Below are positions 1 through 5,679 of a stretch of 5,797 bases of DNA, one piece after another. Below the pieces are notes generated by a model that was not told the DNA's origin, did not search any database, and saw only the letters and a program-made list of their open reading frames with translations. Both the position numbers and the translations under genes were made by a program. Position 1 is the stretch's first letter, and each line of letters begins with the position of its first letter. Source of the stretch: Candidatus Methylomirabilota bacterium (lineage in GTDB: Bacteria > Methylomirabilota > Methylomirabilia > Methylomirabilales > Methylomirabilaceae); NCBI GenBank assembly GCA_003105305.1, contig PQAQ01000084.1, forward strand, positions 1 through 5,797, given 5' to 3'.

Positions 1-519
1 CGCGTCCTGGTCGCCACCGACATCGCCGCCCGCGGCATCGATGTGGAGGGGTTAGGCCTCGTCGTCAATTTCGATGTCCCGCCCCTGCCCGAGGACTACA
101 TCCATCGGGTTGGGCGTACAGGACGGAAGGAGGCCTCGGGTGACGCCTACACCCTCGTCTCGCCACACGAAGAGGAGAGCCTCCGCGCCATCGAGCGCGG
201 TATCGGCACACGCCTGCCGCGTCAGAAGGTTCAGGGGTTTAACTACGCAACGACACCCGTTGAGCGCTTTGAGGTCCCCATCGCCGAACGCATTGCCGCC
301 ATCCGCGCCCGCAAAGCGGAGGAGCGGGTCCGGGCGAAGGCGAACGCCGCCCGCCGCGCCGCGCAAGGGATCACGGCTGGTCCGGCTGGAAGCGGGACCG
401 CACGGCCGCATCCCAAGCCCAATCGCCCGGTCGGCCCAAGCCGTTTGGCCGCCAAGCCGGTGACAGGCCAGTCCTTCCGTCGTCCGGTTGCAGCGCGCTC
501 GAACAGGAAGGCGGGTTAG
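1..519 (+). CDS. rhlE: DEAD-box ATP-dependent RNA helicase, RhlE type (3' part only)
   Basis: The open frame runs in from the left edge and ends at TAG 517-519, giving the last 172 residues of the protein. Helicase motif V (VATDIAARGID, residues 4-14 of the visible part) and motif VI (YIHRVGRTGR, residues 33-42) are intact. They belong to the second RecA-like domain and contain the arginines that contact ATP and RNA. After this domain, from about residue 90, the chain becomes low in complexity and rich in Arg, Ala, Lys and Pro. This is a basic, probably disordered RNA-binding tail like those of RhlE proteins. The stretch between motif VI and the tail (SGDAYTLVSPHEEESLRAIE) also fits RhlE better than DbpA or CsdA. 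Known members unwind short RNA duplexes in ribosome assembly or mRNA decay. The family is certain; the RhlE subtype is inferred because the N-terminal domain lies outside the window. Confidence 0.9.
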   Translation, partial: RVLVATDIAARGIDVEGLGLVVNFDVPPLPEDYIHRVGRTGRKEASGDAYTLVSPHEEESLRAIERGIGTRLPRQKVQGFNYATTPVERFEVPIAERIAAIRARKAEERVRAKANAARRAAQGITAGPAGSGTARPHPKPNRPVGPSRLAAKPVTGQSFRRPVAARSNRKAG

Positions 520-812
520 CGAGGCAATGGCTCCACCGCGAAAACACGGAGCGCTCGGAGGATGTAGAACACATCTATGCGAGTGAGCCGTCCGATCCTT
601 CAACGGGAAAGAGATGCCCCCCGCGGGCCGGTATGGACGTGGGTGGAGCAAATATTACGGTATTGCGCACTCGCTTGAGTCGGTGGGCTCAGAAACAGAT
701 GGCCACCGGGGACCGATGACGAGGATCGACATCGGGAACAAAGAGCGGTAGTGCTGATGTGTTCGTGGTGTCTCCTACGTGAAGCGGACAATACGATCTG
801 AGTATGTGAGCG
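520..812. other. Gene-free stretch between helicase and kinase genes
   Basis: I see no convincing coding frame, RNA gene or repeat in these 293 bases. Weak inverted repeats exist, such as GCTCC 530-534 with GGAGC 548-552 and ACTC/GAGT at 668-679. None is followed by a T-run, so no intrinsic terminator can be called for the helicase gene. A promoter for the downstream kinase gene probably lies here. The only candidate -10 is TACGAT at 792-797, which has no good -35 partner at 17 bases. Confidence 0.5.
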
Positions 813-1823
813 ATGTCGAACGGGTATGTAGGACGCCTCCCTGCCCACGATCCGCTCTATCACTACCTGCGTCATGACATCCTGCCGCAACTAGGGGTCC
901 TTGGCGGTCCGGTGGAGTTCCGCGTGTTCAGGCTGCGGGGGTCCAAGGAGGTGTACCGGTATGAGGAACGGCATACCGGCGCATCGCTGGTCGGTAAGTT
1001 CTTCGGGGCGGCTGATGCGCGCGAGAACGGCCGCGGTCGACACCGCATGGAGCAGGAATTCGAAAATCTGCAATTGCTGCGAGGTTACGGGTTTGAAGGC
1101 TACCCTCATCATGTGGCCCGCCCCTGGGGCACCAATGCGTGGCTTAATCGCGTCTTAGTCGAAGAGTATTGCCCCGGCGCCTCTCTCAGCTCCGTCATCG
1201 CCGCCGCGATTCACCAGGGCCACCGCGGCCGACTCTTCCGAAAACTCACCGCCCTGGCCGCCCTCCTGGCTGCCTTACACAATCGCACGGCTAATAATTT
1301 CACGGTAGATTTTAATCAGGACTGCGCCTATTTGGACCGGCTGGTGCAAAAGTTGCGGCGCCAGCAGGTCATCGGCGACTGGGACGCGGACGAACTGTAC
1401 TGGCTGGGCGACCGTTGGCGGGAACAGCCATACATGTGGGAGGATCGCCAGGTGCTGGTGCACGGCGACGCCACCCCCAGCAACTTCCTCTTCGGGCATG
1501 GTCTCGATGTTATCGCGATTGACCTGGAACGGATGAAACGCGCCGATCGCGTCTTCGACCTGGGTCGGATCGTGGGAGAACTGCAGCACTACTACCTGCA
1601 GACCATCGGGGACAAATATGCCGCGGAACCTTTCATCGGCCACTTCCTCTGGGAGTATAGCGGCCACTTCCCAGATCAAGAGCGCGCATTTCGGGCAATC
1701 ACCCGCCGACTGCCCTTTCAGATGAGCCTCACACTGCTGCGGATCGCCCGCAACTTCTGGATTCCCTTCGCGCACCGGCGGCGGTTGGTCGAGGAAGCGA
1801 AGCTCGTCCTGCGGGCCTTCTGA
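813..1823 (+). CDS. APH / choline-kinase-like phosphotransferase
   Basis: This 336-residue soluble protein has the aminoglycoside phosphotransferase/choline kinase fold (APH family). The catalytic Brenner motif HGDATPSN (residues 217-224) supplies the catalytic Asp219 and metal-binding Asn224. IDLE (236-239) is the counterpart of the DFG motif, with metal-binding Asp237. Lys62 in SLVGKFFG is the likely ATP-binding lysine, and LVEEYCPGASL (115-125) is the hinge. The family transfers the ATP gamma-phosphate to a hydroxyl of a small molecule; known substrates include antibiotics, choline, homoserine and sugars. Nothing here points to one of them, and a resistance role should not be assumed. The ATG at 813 is forced by an in-frame TGA at 807-809, although no clear Shine-Dalgarno sequence precedes it. 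The stop codon overlaps the start of the HAD gene by one base (TGATG), so the two are probably translated together. Confidence 0.85.
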   Translation: MSNGYVGRLPAHDPLYHYLRHDILPQLGVLGGPVEFRVFRLRGSKEVYRYEERHTGASLVGKFFGAADARENGRGRHRMEQEFENLQLLRGYGFEGYPHHVARPWGTNAWLNRVLVEEYCPGASLSSVIAAAIHQGHRGRLFRKLTALAALLAALHNRTANNFTVDFNQDCAYLDRLVQKLRRQQVIGDWDADELYWLGDRWREQPYMWEDRQVLVHGDATPSNFLFGHGLDVIAIDLERMKRADRVFDLGRIVGELQHYYLQTIGDKYAAEPFIGHFLWEYSGHFPDQERAFRAITRRLPFQMSLTLLRIARNFWIPFAHRRRLVEEAKLVLRAF

Positions 1824-2566
1824 TGGACATCCGGGCGGTGCTCTTCGACGTCAACGGCGCGCTCATTGACATTCAGACGGATGAGCGCATGGAAGAGGTC
1901 TACCGTGCTATCAGCCACTTCCTCACCTATCAAGGCATCCGCCTGCATCGGTGGGAGGTGTGCGACCTCTATTTTGCGGTGATGAAGGAGCAGTTTTCGG
2001 CCAACCGGGAGACGTATCCGGAGTTCGATGTTGTTGAGGTCTGGCGAGAGGTCCTCCGGCGCGTTGCGACTGACTACACGCGTACCCTGCCGCCGGATAA
2101 ACTGGAGACGTTGCCTCTATTTTTGGCGGAGGTGCAACGGGGCATCGCCCGCAAGCGCCTGGCGCTGTTTCCGCAAGAGCTGGAGGTGCTTGACCGGCTA
2201 AAGGCGCGGTACGCGCTCGGGGTGGTTTCGGATGCACAAACCGCCTACGCGGTGCCGGAGCTCCGGGCTGTCGGTCTGCATGCCTACTTCCAGACCATTA
2301 TCGTGTCCGGTGACTATGGCTATCGCAAACCGGATGCGCGGCTGTTTCAGAAGGCCCTCGATGCCCTGCAGGTTGACGCGGCGAAGGCGATCTTCGTTGG
2401 GAACGACCGGTACCGCGATATCTTTGGGGCACAGCAGGTTGGGATGAAGACGGTCTGGTTTTGTTCCGGCTTGCATCCAAATAATTCACATGCGGCTGAG
2501 CCGGACTATATCGTCTACCGTTTTGCCGATCTGCCGGAGGCTGTAGATTTCTTGGCCGCCCGGTAG
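1823..2566 (+). CDS. HAD-superfamily hydrolase (probable small-molecule phosphatase)
   Basis: The 247-residue protein shows the HAD motifs in order. Motif I is FDVNGALID (8-16, nucleophile Asp9), motif II is VVSDAQ (134-139, Ser136), motif III is the lysine in YRKPDARLF (Lys169), and motif IV is VGNDRYRDIFGA (192-203). A helical cap of type C1 fits between motifs I and II, at about residues 17-110. HAD enzymes of this layout usually remove phosphate from small metabolites through an aspartyl-phosphate. Two positions differ from the textbook phosphatase pattern: Asn11 stands where the general acid/base Asp normally is, and Asn194 replaces the first acidic residue of motif IV, although Asp195 and Asp199 remain. 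I cannot tell whether this reflects a subfamily norm or altered chemistry. The start has no Shine-Dalgarno of its own and sits on the kinase stop codon, so expression probably depends on reinitiation. The kinase product or a related phosphate ester is an attractive but unproven substrate. Confidence 0.87.
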   Translation: MDIRAVLFDVNGALIDIQTDERMEEVYRAISHFLTYQGIRLHRWEVCDLYFAVMKEQFSANRETYPEFDVVEVWREVLRRVATDYTRTLPPDKLETLPLFLAEVQRGIARKRLALFPQELEVLDRLKARYALGVVSDAQTAYAVPELRAVGLHAYFQTIIVSGDYGYRKPDARLFQKALDALQVDAAKAIFVGNDRYRDIFGAQQVGMKTVWFCSGLHPNNSHAAEPDYIVYRFADLPEAVDFLAAR

Positions 2567-2747
2567 GCCGGGAGTCCAAACGTTACGGTTGAGGGTAGAC
2601 CGTTGCCCCTTTCTATATTGTCCATCTGTGATACGATTTGGAGCCACGGGTAATGACAGGATATCAAGCAGCTAAGGTCCGAGAGGTAGTGCCGGTGGAA
2701 GGTGCCGGCGTGTTCCGCAGATGAGATAGCCCATCTTGCGGCCGATG
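2567..2747 (+). other. Intergenic leader upstream of the CMD-family gene
   Basis: About 180 bases separate the HAD stop from the Shine-Dalgarno of the next gene. A short inverted repeat (ACGGT 2585-2589 and ACCGT 2599-2603) is too weak for a terminator. TACGAT at 2632-2637 resembles a -10 element but lacks a clear -35. A 23-codon frame (ATG 2653 to TGA 2724), preceded by GGAG at 2640-2643, could be a leader peptide but may be chance. Confidence 0.35.
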
Positions 2748-2753
2748 AGGAGG
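2748..2753 (+). promoter_or_regulatory. Shine-Dalgarno AGGAGG of the CMD-family gene
   Basis: AGGAGG matches the anti-Shine-Dalgarno of 16S rRNA in full. It lies 9 bases before ATG 2763 and only 3 before ATG 2757, which favours 2763 as the start. The upstream in-frame candidates (TTG 2736 and ATG 2745) are ruled out as main starts because they precede this site. Confidence 0.7.
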
Positions 2754-2762
2754 ACGATGACG

Positions 2763-3116
2763 ATGCCGACGCAGAAGCTACCGATCCCTTTTCAGCAGTT
2801 TACGCAACGATTCCCGGAGGCGCATGCCGCGTACGAGCGCCTCGGAGAGGCCTGTCACGCCTCCGGTCCACTCCAGGCCAAGACACGGGAGTTGGTCCAA
2901 CTCGGCATGGCGATCGGAATCCGGTCAGAAGGGGCGGTCCATGCCCACGTCAGAAAGGCGCTCGAGGCAGGCGCCTCGCCAGAGGAGATCCGGCATGCGG
3001 TCCTGCTGGGTCTGCCGACCCTTGGGTGGCCCACGACCGTTGCCGCCTTTACCTGGATCGGCGATATCCTCAAATCCCGGCCCAAACCTCACACCAAGAA
3101 ACGAGTTCGGGTGTAA
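2763..3116 (+). CDS. Carboxymuconolactone decarboxylase (CMD/AhpD-fold) family protein, cysteine-less motif
   Basis: This is a 117-residue, mostly helical protein. The block from KTRELVQLGMAIGIRSEGA (from residue 40) through HVRKALEAGASPEEIRHAV (residues 62-80) is the hallmark of the carboxymuconolactone decarboxylase family, and the length is normal for a one-domain member. In AhpD-like peroxidase partners this region carries CxxCxxxH. Here the cysteine positions are Ser55 and Ala58, while His62 is kept. The only cysteine is Cys31, outside the motif. A thiol-disulfide (alkylhydroperoxidase) role is therefore unlikely, and the reaction is unknown. The C-terminus is basic (KSRPKPHTKKRVRV). The start at 2763 rests on the AGGAGG 9 bases upstream; ATG 2757, two codons earlier, is the main alternative. 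The gene stands alone, 196 bases after the HAD gene, and is the last rightward gene before the convergent region. Confidence 0.85.
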   Translation: MPTQKLPIPFQQFTQRFPEAHAAYERLGEACHASGPLQAKTRELVQLGMAIGIRSEGAVHAHVRKALEAGASPEEIRHAVLLGLPTLGWPTTVAAFTWIGDILKSRPKPHTKKRVRV

Positions 3117-3174
3117 CCTCACCACCGCAGTAATAAAAGGTATCGTTTGGTCCCGGCCCCTGTGCTGACGTGGA

Positions 3175-3262
3175 GGGTGATCCCGGCACTCACGCATCCA
3201 GGAATAGCGTGATGCAGGCGCAGGGTACCCTGTGGATGGGAGTCAGGCGATCGGGATCATCC
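3175..3262. repeat. Nested inverted repeats in the convergent intergenic region
   Basis: Three paired elements are visible. The outer arms 3175-3186 and 3251-3262 share a perfect 8-base inverted repeat (TGATCCCG / CGGGATCA) that extends to 12 pairs if two G-T pairs are allowed. Inside lie a 6-base stem (TCACGC 3190-3195 with GCGTGA 3207-3212, 11-base loop) and a perfect 12-base palindrome, CAGGGTACCCTG (3221-3232). No T-run follows on either strand, so it is not a standard intrinsic terminator. It lies downstream of both the CMD gene and the tRNA. It could be a structured transcript end, a small RNA or an interspersed palindromic repeat. Confidence 0.45.
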
Positions 3263-3307
3263 GCATTGTCGCAGCGGGCGTCATAGTGGTGGGAGATGAT
3301 GAGAGAT

Positions 3308-3383
3308 TGGTGGAGGGTAGGGGATTCGAACCCCTGGCCTCGGCGTTGCGAACGCCGCGCTCTCCCAACTGAGCTAACCCCCC
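3308..3383 (-). tRNA. tRNA-Ala, anticodon CGC
   Basis: The complement folds into a complete 76-base cloverleaf with an encoded 3' CCA (complement of 3308-3310). The acceptor stem is GGGGGGT with ACCCTCC. Its third pair is G3-U70, the main identity element for alanyl-tRNA synthetase. The D-stem is GCTC/GAGC. The anticodon stem is CGGCG/CGCCG with loop TTCGCAA, so the anticodon is CGC (complement of 3348-3350), reading GCG codons. The T-arm is AGGGG-TTCGAAT-CCCCT and the variable loop has five bases. All stems pair fully, so the gene looks functional. It lies 99 bases downstream of pyrE on the same strand, with a likely promoter of its own. Confidence 0.97.
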
Positions 3384-3414
3384 TCCAATAAAAGCAGCGT
3401 CCCTACGACGCGAT

Positions 3415-3443
3415 ACAGTAGCGGAAAGCGGCTGATTTGTCCA
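3415..3443 (-). promoter_or_regulatory. Probable sigma-70 promoter of tRNA-Ala
   Basis: On the minus strand TGGACA (complement of 3438-3443, five of six matches to TTGACA) is followed after exactly 17 bases by TACTGT (complement of 3415-3420), which keeps the three most conserved -10 positions (T1, A2 and T6). The bases after the -10 are GC-rich, as in stable-RNA promoters. Initiation near 3408 would give a leader of about 25 bases. This is a prediction from consensus only. Confidence 0.45.
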
Positions 3444-3482
3444 GTGGCCTTTTTGTGCGGGGTGTGCAGTAGGCTCGTCGCA

Positions 3483-4076
3483 TCACTGGTGGGCGAGGCG
3501 CATGAGATCCTCGGTCGTGTAAATCGCCTCAAGGTCGTAGCCTTTTTGCTGTAACTCCTCGCGGCCGCCCTCCTGCCGGTCCACAAGCGCCAGCACCTTG
3601 ACGATCTGAAAGCCGGTATGCAGCGCGCCATCGATGGCCTTAAGGGTCGAGGCGCCTGTTGTGACGACATCCTCGATGATGACGACTCTTGCGCCCGGCT
3701 GCTCGAAACCCTCCACCCATTTCTGGGCTCCATGTCCTTTCGGTTCCTTCCGGACGCTGAAGGCCTGGATAGGCATACCATGCAGCGCGCTGTGATAGGC
3801 CACCGCGTAGGCAATCGGGTCCGCGCCGAGGGTGAGTCCTCCGACAGCGGCGATCCGCTTGCCGTCTCGATCTTCGATCATTGTGATCCGTTCGAAGAAG
3901 AGTTGGCCGAGGAGCGGCATCGCCTCCGACATAAACGTCGTTGCCTTACAGTTGATATAGTAACGGCTTTTCCGGCCTGATGCCAGGGTGAAGACCGGTT
4001 CGGCGCTGTACTGAAAGGAGTGCTGAACCAATAATCTCAGGAGTTGATCTCTTGGGGTATCCACGGAGGCGAGCAT
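3483..4076 (-). CDS. pyrE: Orotate phosphoribosyltransferase
   Basis: The enzyme joins orotate to PRPP to form orotidine 5'-monophosphate, the fifth step of de novo pyrimidine synthesis, in the cytosol. The 197-residue length is normal. The PRPP-binding signature VVIIEDVVTTGAS is at residues 131-143, with the acidic pair Glu135-Asp136. The flexible catalytic loop VRKEPKGHG is at 108-116, with Arg109, Lys110, Lys113 and His115. FTLASGRKSRYYINCK (29-44) is the usual N-terminal substrate region, and GGLTLGADPIA is at 79-89. These features distinguish it from other phosphoribosyltransferases. ATG 4076 is the only sensible start, but no Shine-Dalgarno is visible before it. The gene begins 21 bases after the msrA stop and in the same frame, so it is probably cotranscribed with msrA. 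Confidence 0.95.
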   Translation of the reverse strand: MLASVDTPRDQLLRLLVQHSFQYSAEPVFTLASGRKSRYYINCKATTFMSEAMPLLGQLFFERITMIEDRDGKRIAAVGGLTLGADPIAYAVAYHSALHGMPIQAFSVRKEPKGHGAQKWVEGFEQPGARVVIIEDVVTTGASTLKAIDGALHTGFQIVKVLALVDRQEGGREELQQKGYDLEAIYTTEDLMRLAHQ

Positions 4077-4097
4077 ACACGAGGGGGGTGTGGTTGT

Positions 4098-4568
4098 CTA
4101 GATCGTACAGCGAGGCCGAGCCTGCTTCTCCAGATATTGCTGGTGATATTCCTCCGCCCGGTAAAAGGTAGCGGCCGGCACAATCTCAGTGACAATGGGC
4201 CGCCGGTGTTCTCCGCCGAGTTCCAGTCTCCGCTTGGAGGCCAGCGCCGCAACGTGCTGCTCGGCATCATGGAAGAAGATTATCGAGCGGTACTGCGCGC
4301 CACAATCCGGCCCTTGGCGATTCAGGCTGGTAGGATCATGGATGGCCCAAAAGACGTTGAGGAGATCGTCATAGGAGGCCAGCGACGGGTCATACTCTAC
4401 CCGGACGACCTCCGCATGGCCGGTAGAGCCGGCGCAGACATCGTGGTATGTCGGGTTCTCCAGGGTGCCGCCCATATAGCCGACTGTCGTTGAGACGACA
4501 CCAGACACGCGGCGAAACGCGGCTTCGATGCCCCAGAAGCAACCTGCCCCAAACGTCGCCTCTTTCAT
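4098..4568 (-). CDS. msrA: Peptide-methionine (S)-S-oxide reductase MsrA
   Basis: MsrA reduces the S-epimer of methionine sulfoxide in oxidised proteins and free methionine, using thioredoxin. The 156-residue protein starts almost directly with the catalytic motif GAGCFWG (residues 7-13), whose nucleophile is Cys10. Other family marks are GYMGG (30-34), [14 protein letters not shown] (48-61, with Glu53), [10 protein letters not shown] (86-95, Asp88 and Tyr93) and [10 protein letters not shown] (139-148). Cys154, three residues from the end, sits where resolving cysteines occur in short MsrA forms; Cys45 and Cys89 are also present. There is no signal peptide, so it is cytosolic, and no MsrB domain is fused or adjacent. 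It starts 14 bases after the DUF427 stop and is followed 21 bases later by pyrE, which suggests cotranscription. The Shine-Dalgarno is weak. Confidence 0.95.
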   Translation of the reverse strand: MKEATFGAGCFWGIEAAFRRVSGVVSTTVGYMGGTLENPTYHDVCAGSTGHAEVVRVEYDPSLASYDDLLNVFWAIHDPTSLNRQGPDCGAQYRSIIFFHDAEQHVAALASKRRLELGGEHRRPIVTEIVPAATFYRAEEYHQQYLEKQARPRCTI

Positions 4569-4582
4569 CGGTACACCAATGG

Positions 4583-4864
4583 CTATTCGACGACCCGAAC
4601 GCCCTTCCAGAACGCAACGCGGCCGGCAATCTGTTTGGCGGCGGCCTTGGGCGCAGGATAGTACCAGGCCGCATCCGGATTTACGGCGTCGCCGACAACC
4701 AGGTTGTAGTAGCCGGCTTCGCCCTTCCAGTGACAGGTCGTATGGGTGGCGCTTTCGCGCAGATATTCGGATCGGACCGAGGAGCGGGGGAAATAACGAT
4801 TCCCCTCGACGACGACCGTGTCATCGCTCTCAGCGATAGTCGTGCCATTCCAGACAGCTCTCAT
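4583..4864 (-). CDS. DUF427 domain protein
   Basis: This 93-residue protein is one complete DUF427 domain. It opens with [20 protein letters not shown], continues with NRYFPRSSV (22-30), and has the diagnostic block [18 protein letters not shown] (40-57). The end, [23 protein letters not shown] (66-88), is also typical. The family forms a small, mostly beta fold; its biochemical role is not established, so no function is given. The start is ATG 4864, because the first four bases (ATGA) overlap the stop of the slipin gene, a classic coupling arrangement. The same frame stays open far upstream inside the slipin gene, but that extension is an antisense-free shadow of slipin codons and does not look like protein of this family. 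It is followed 14 bases later by msrA. Confidence 0.88.
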   Translation of the reverse strand: MRAVWNGTTIAESDDTVVVEGNRYFPRSSVRSEYLRESATHTTCHWKGEAGYYNLVVGDAVNPDAAWYYPAPKAAAKQIAGRVAFWKGVRVVE

Positions 4865-5679
4865 GATTCGGCACTCTTTTTCCGATCGGACAAAAAGATC
4901 TTCAAGATGTCGATCGGGAGCGGAAAGACGATAGTGGAGTTCTTCTCTGTGGCGATCTCGGTGAGCGTCTGCAGGTATCGAAGCTGGATGGTGACAGGTT
5001 CTGTGGCCACAATCCTGCCCGCCTGCGCAAGCTTTTCGGAGGCCTGCAACTCGCCCTCGGCGTGAATGATCTTGGCCCGTTTCTCCCGCTCGGCCTCGGC
5101 CTGCTTGGCCATGGCCCGCTGCATCTCGTGCGGGAGGTCCACGAGCTTGATCTCCACCACCGTCACCTTGATTCCCCATGGATCGGTGTGCTGATCGATA
5201 ATCTGTTGGAGCCGCTGGTTGAGCCGCTCGCGCTCGGCCAGCAGCTCGTCCAGCTCCGACTGCCCCAGGACGCTCCTGAGGGTGGTCTGGGCGATCTGCG
5301 AGGTAGCGAAGAGGTAATTCTCTACCTGGACGATGGCGCGCTCCGGGTCGATCACCCGGAAGTAGATCACGGCGTTTACCTTCACCGACACGTTGTCCTT
5401 GGTGATGACGTCCTGGGAGGGAACGTCCATAGCCACCGTTCGCAGGCTGACCTTGATCATCCGGTCGATGACCGGTATCAGGAGGATCAGTCCCGGGCCG
5501 TTGCCGGTTCCCCCGACATTGATAATCGCCTTCGCGACGCGCCCCAGACGGAAGATTACGGCCCGTTCGTATTCAGGGAGTATACGGACCGAGCTGGCAA
5601 GTACAAAGAGCGCCAGGATGAGAAGAAAGAGTATCGGGACCAAGCCGAAAACCGTCGAGAGAAACTCCTGGGGATTCAT
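4861..5679 (-). CDS. Slipin / stomatin-like SPFH (band 7) membrane protein
   Basis: The 272-residue protein has one N-terminal hydrophobic segment (about residues 10-32), then an SPFH/band-7 domain (about 33-200) and a charged helical region, probably a coiled coil ([20 protein letters not shown], 189-208). Slipin marks include [20 protein letters not shown] (85-104), [16 protein letters not shown] (125-140), [10 protein letters not shown] (142-151) and [13 protein letters not shown] (166-178). Slipins form large membrane-anchored oligomers linked to membrane microdomains and stress tolerance, usually with an NfeD partner. Residues 49-61 ([13 protein letters not shown]) appear longer than the short G-A-K-G linker common before GPGL in slipins. 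ATG 5679 has GGAGG six bases upstream and overlaps the probable NfeD stop by four bases (ATGA). Its own stop overlaps the DUF427 start in the same way. HflK/HflC and flotillins are less likely on length and motifs. Confidence 0.92.
   Translation of the reverse strand: MNPQEFLSTVFGLVPILFLLILALFVLASSVRILPEYERAVIFRLGRVAKAIINVGGTGNGPGLILLIPVIDRMIKVSLRTVAMDVPSQDVITKDNVSVKVNAVIYFRVIDPERAIVQVENYLFATSQIAQTTLRSVLGQSELDELLAERERLNQRLQQIIDQHTDPWGIKVTVVEIKLVDLPHEMQRAMAKQAEAEREKRAKIIHAEGELQASEKLAQAGRIVATEPVTIQLRYLQTLTEIATEKNSTIVFPLPIDILKIFLSDRKKSAES

Noticed and set aside
530..552. GCTCC/GGAGC hairpin after the helicase gene as a terminator
   Set aside because: Five pairs, a 13-base loop and no T-run do not make an intrinsic terminator.
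813..1823. Kinase gene as an antibiotic resistance determinant
   Set aside because: The APH fold is shared by many metabolic kinases; there is no mobile element or resistance neighbour and no recognisable match to a known aminoglycoside kinase.
2585..2615. ACGGT/ACCGT hairpin after the HAD gene as a terminator
   Set aside because: Only five pairs with a 9-base loop, followed by GCCCCTTTCT and not a T-run.
791..2640. Similar sequences ATACGATCTG (791-800) and ATACGATTTG (2631-2640) upstream of two genes as a shared operator or -10
   Set aside because: Nine of ten bases match, but the distances to the start codons differ greatly (about 13 versus 123 bases), neither has a good -35, and two short matches can be chance.
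2702..3133. Rightward open frame (143 codons) overlapping the CMD gene in another frame
   Set aside because: The CMD frame has family motifs and a full Shine-Dalgarno; this frame has an acidic start and then Arg/Gly/Pro-rich noise.
4448..5065. Rightward open frame (205 codons) across msrA, DUF427 and slipin
   Set aside because: It overlaps three well-supported genes on the opposite strand and resembles no family.
4865..5179. N-terminal extension of the DUF427 protein to 198 residues
   Set aside because: The extension lies wholly in another frame of the slipin gene and is Gly/Arg-rich with no family match; ATG 4864 matches the domain start and gives an ATGA junction.
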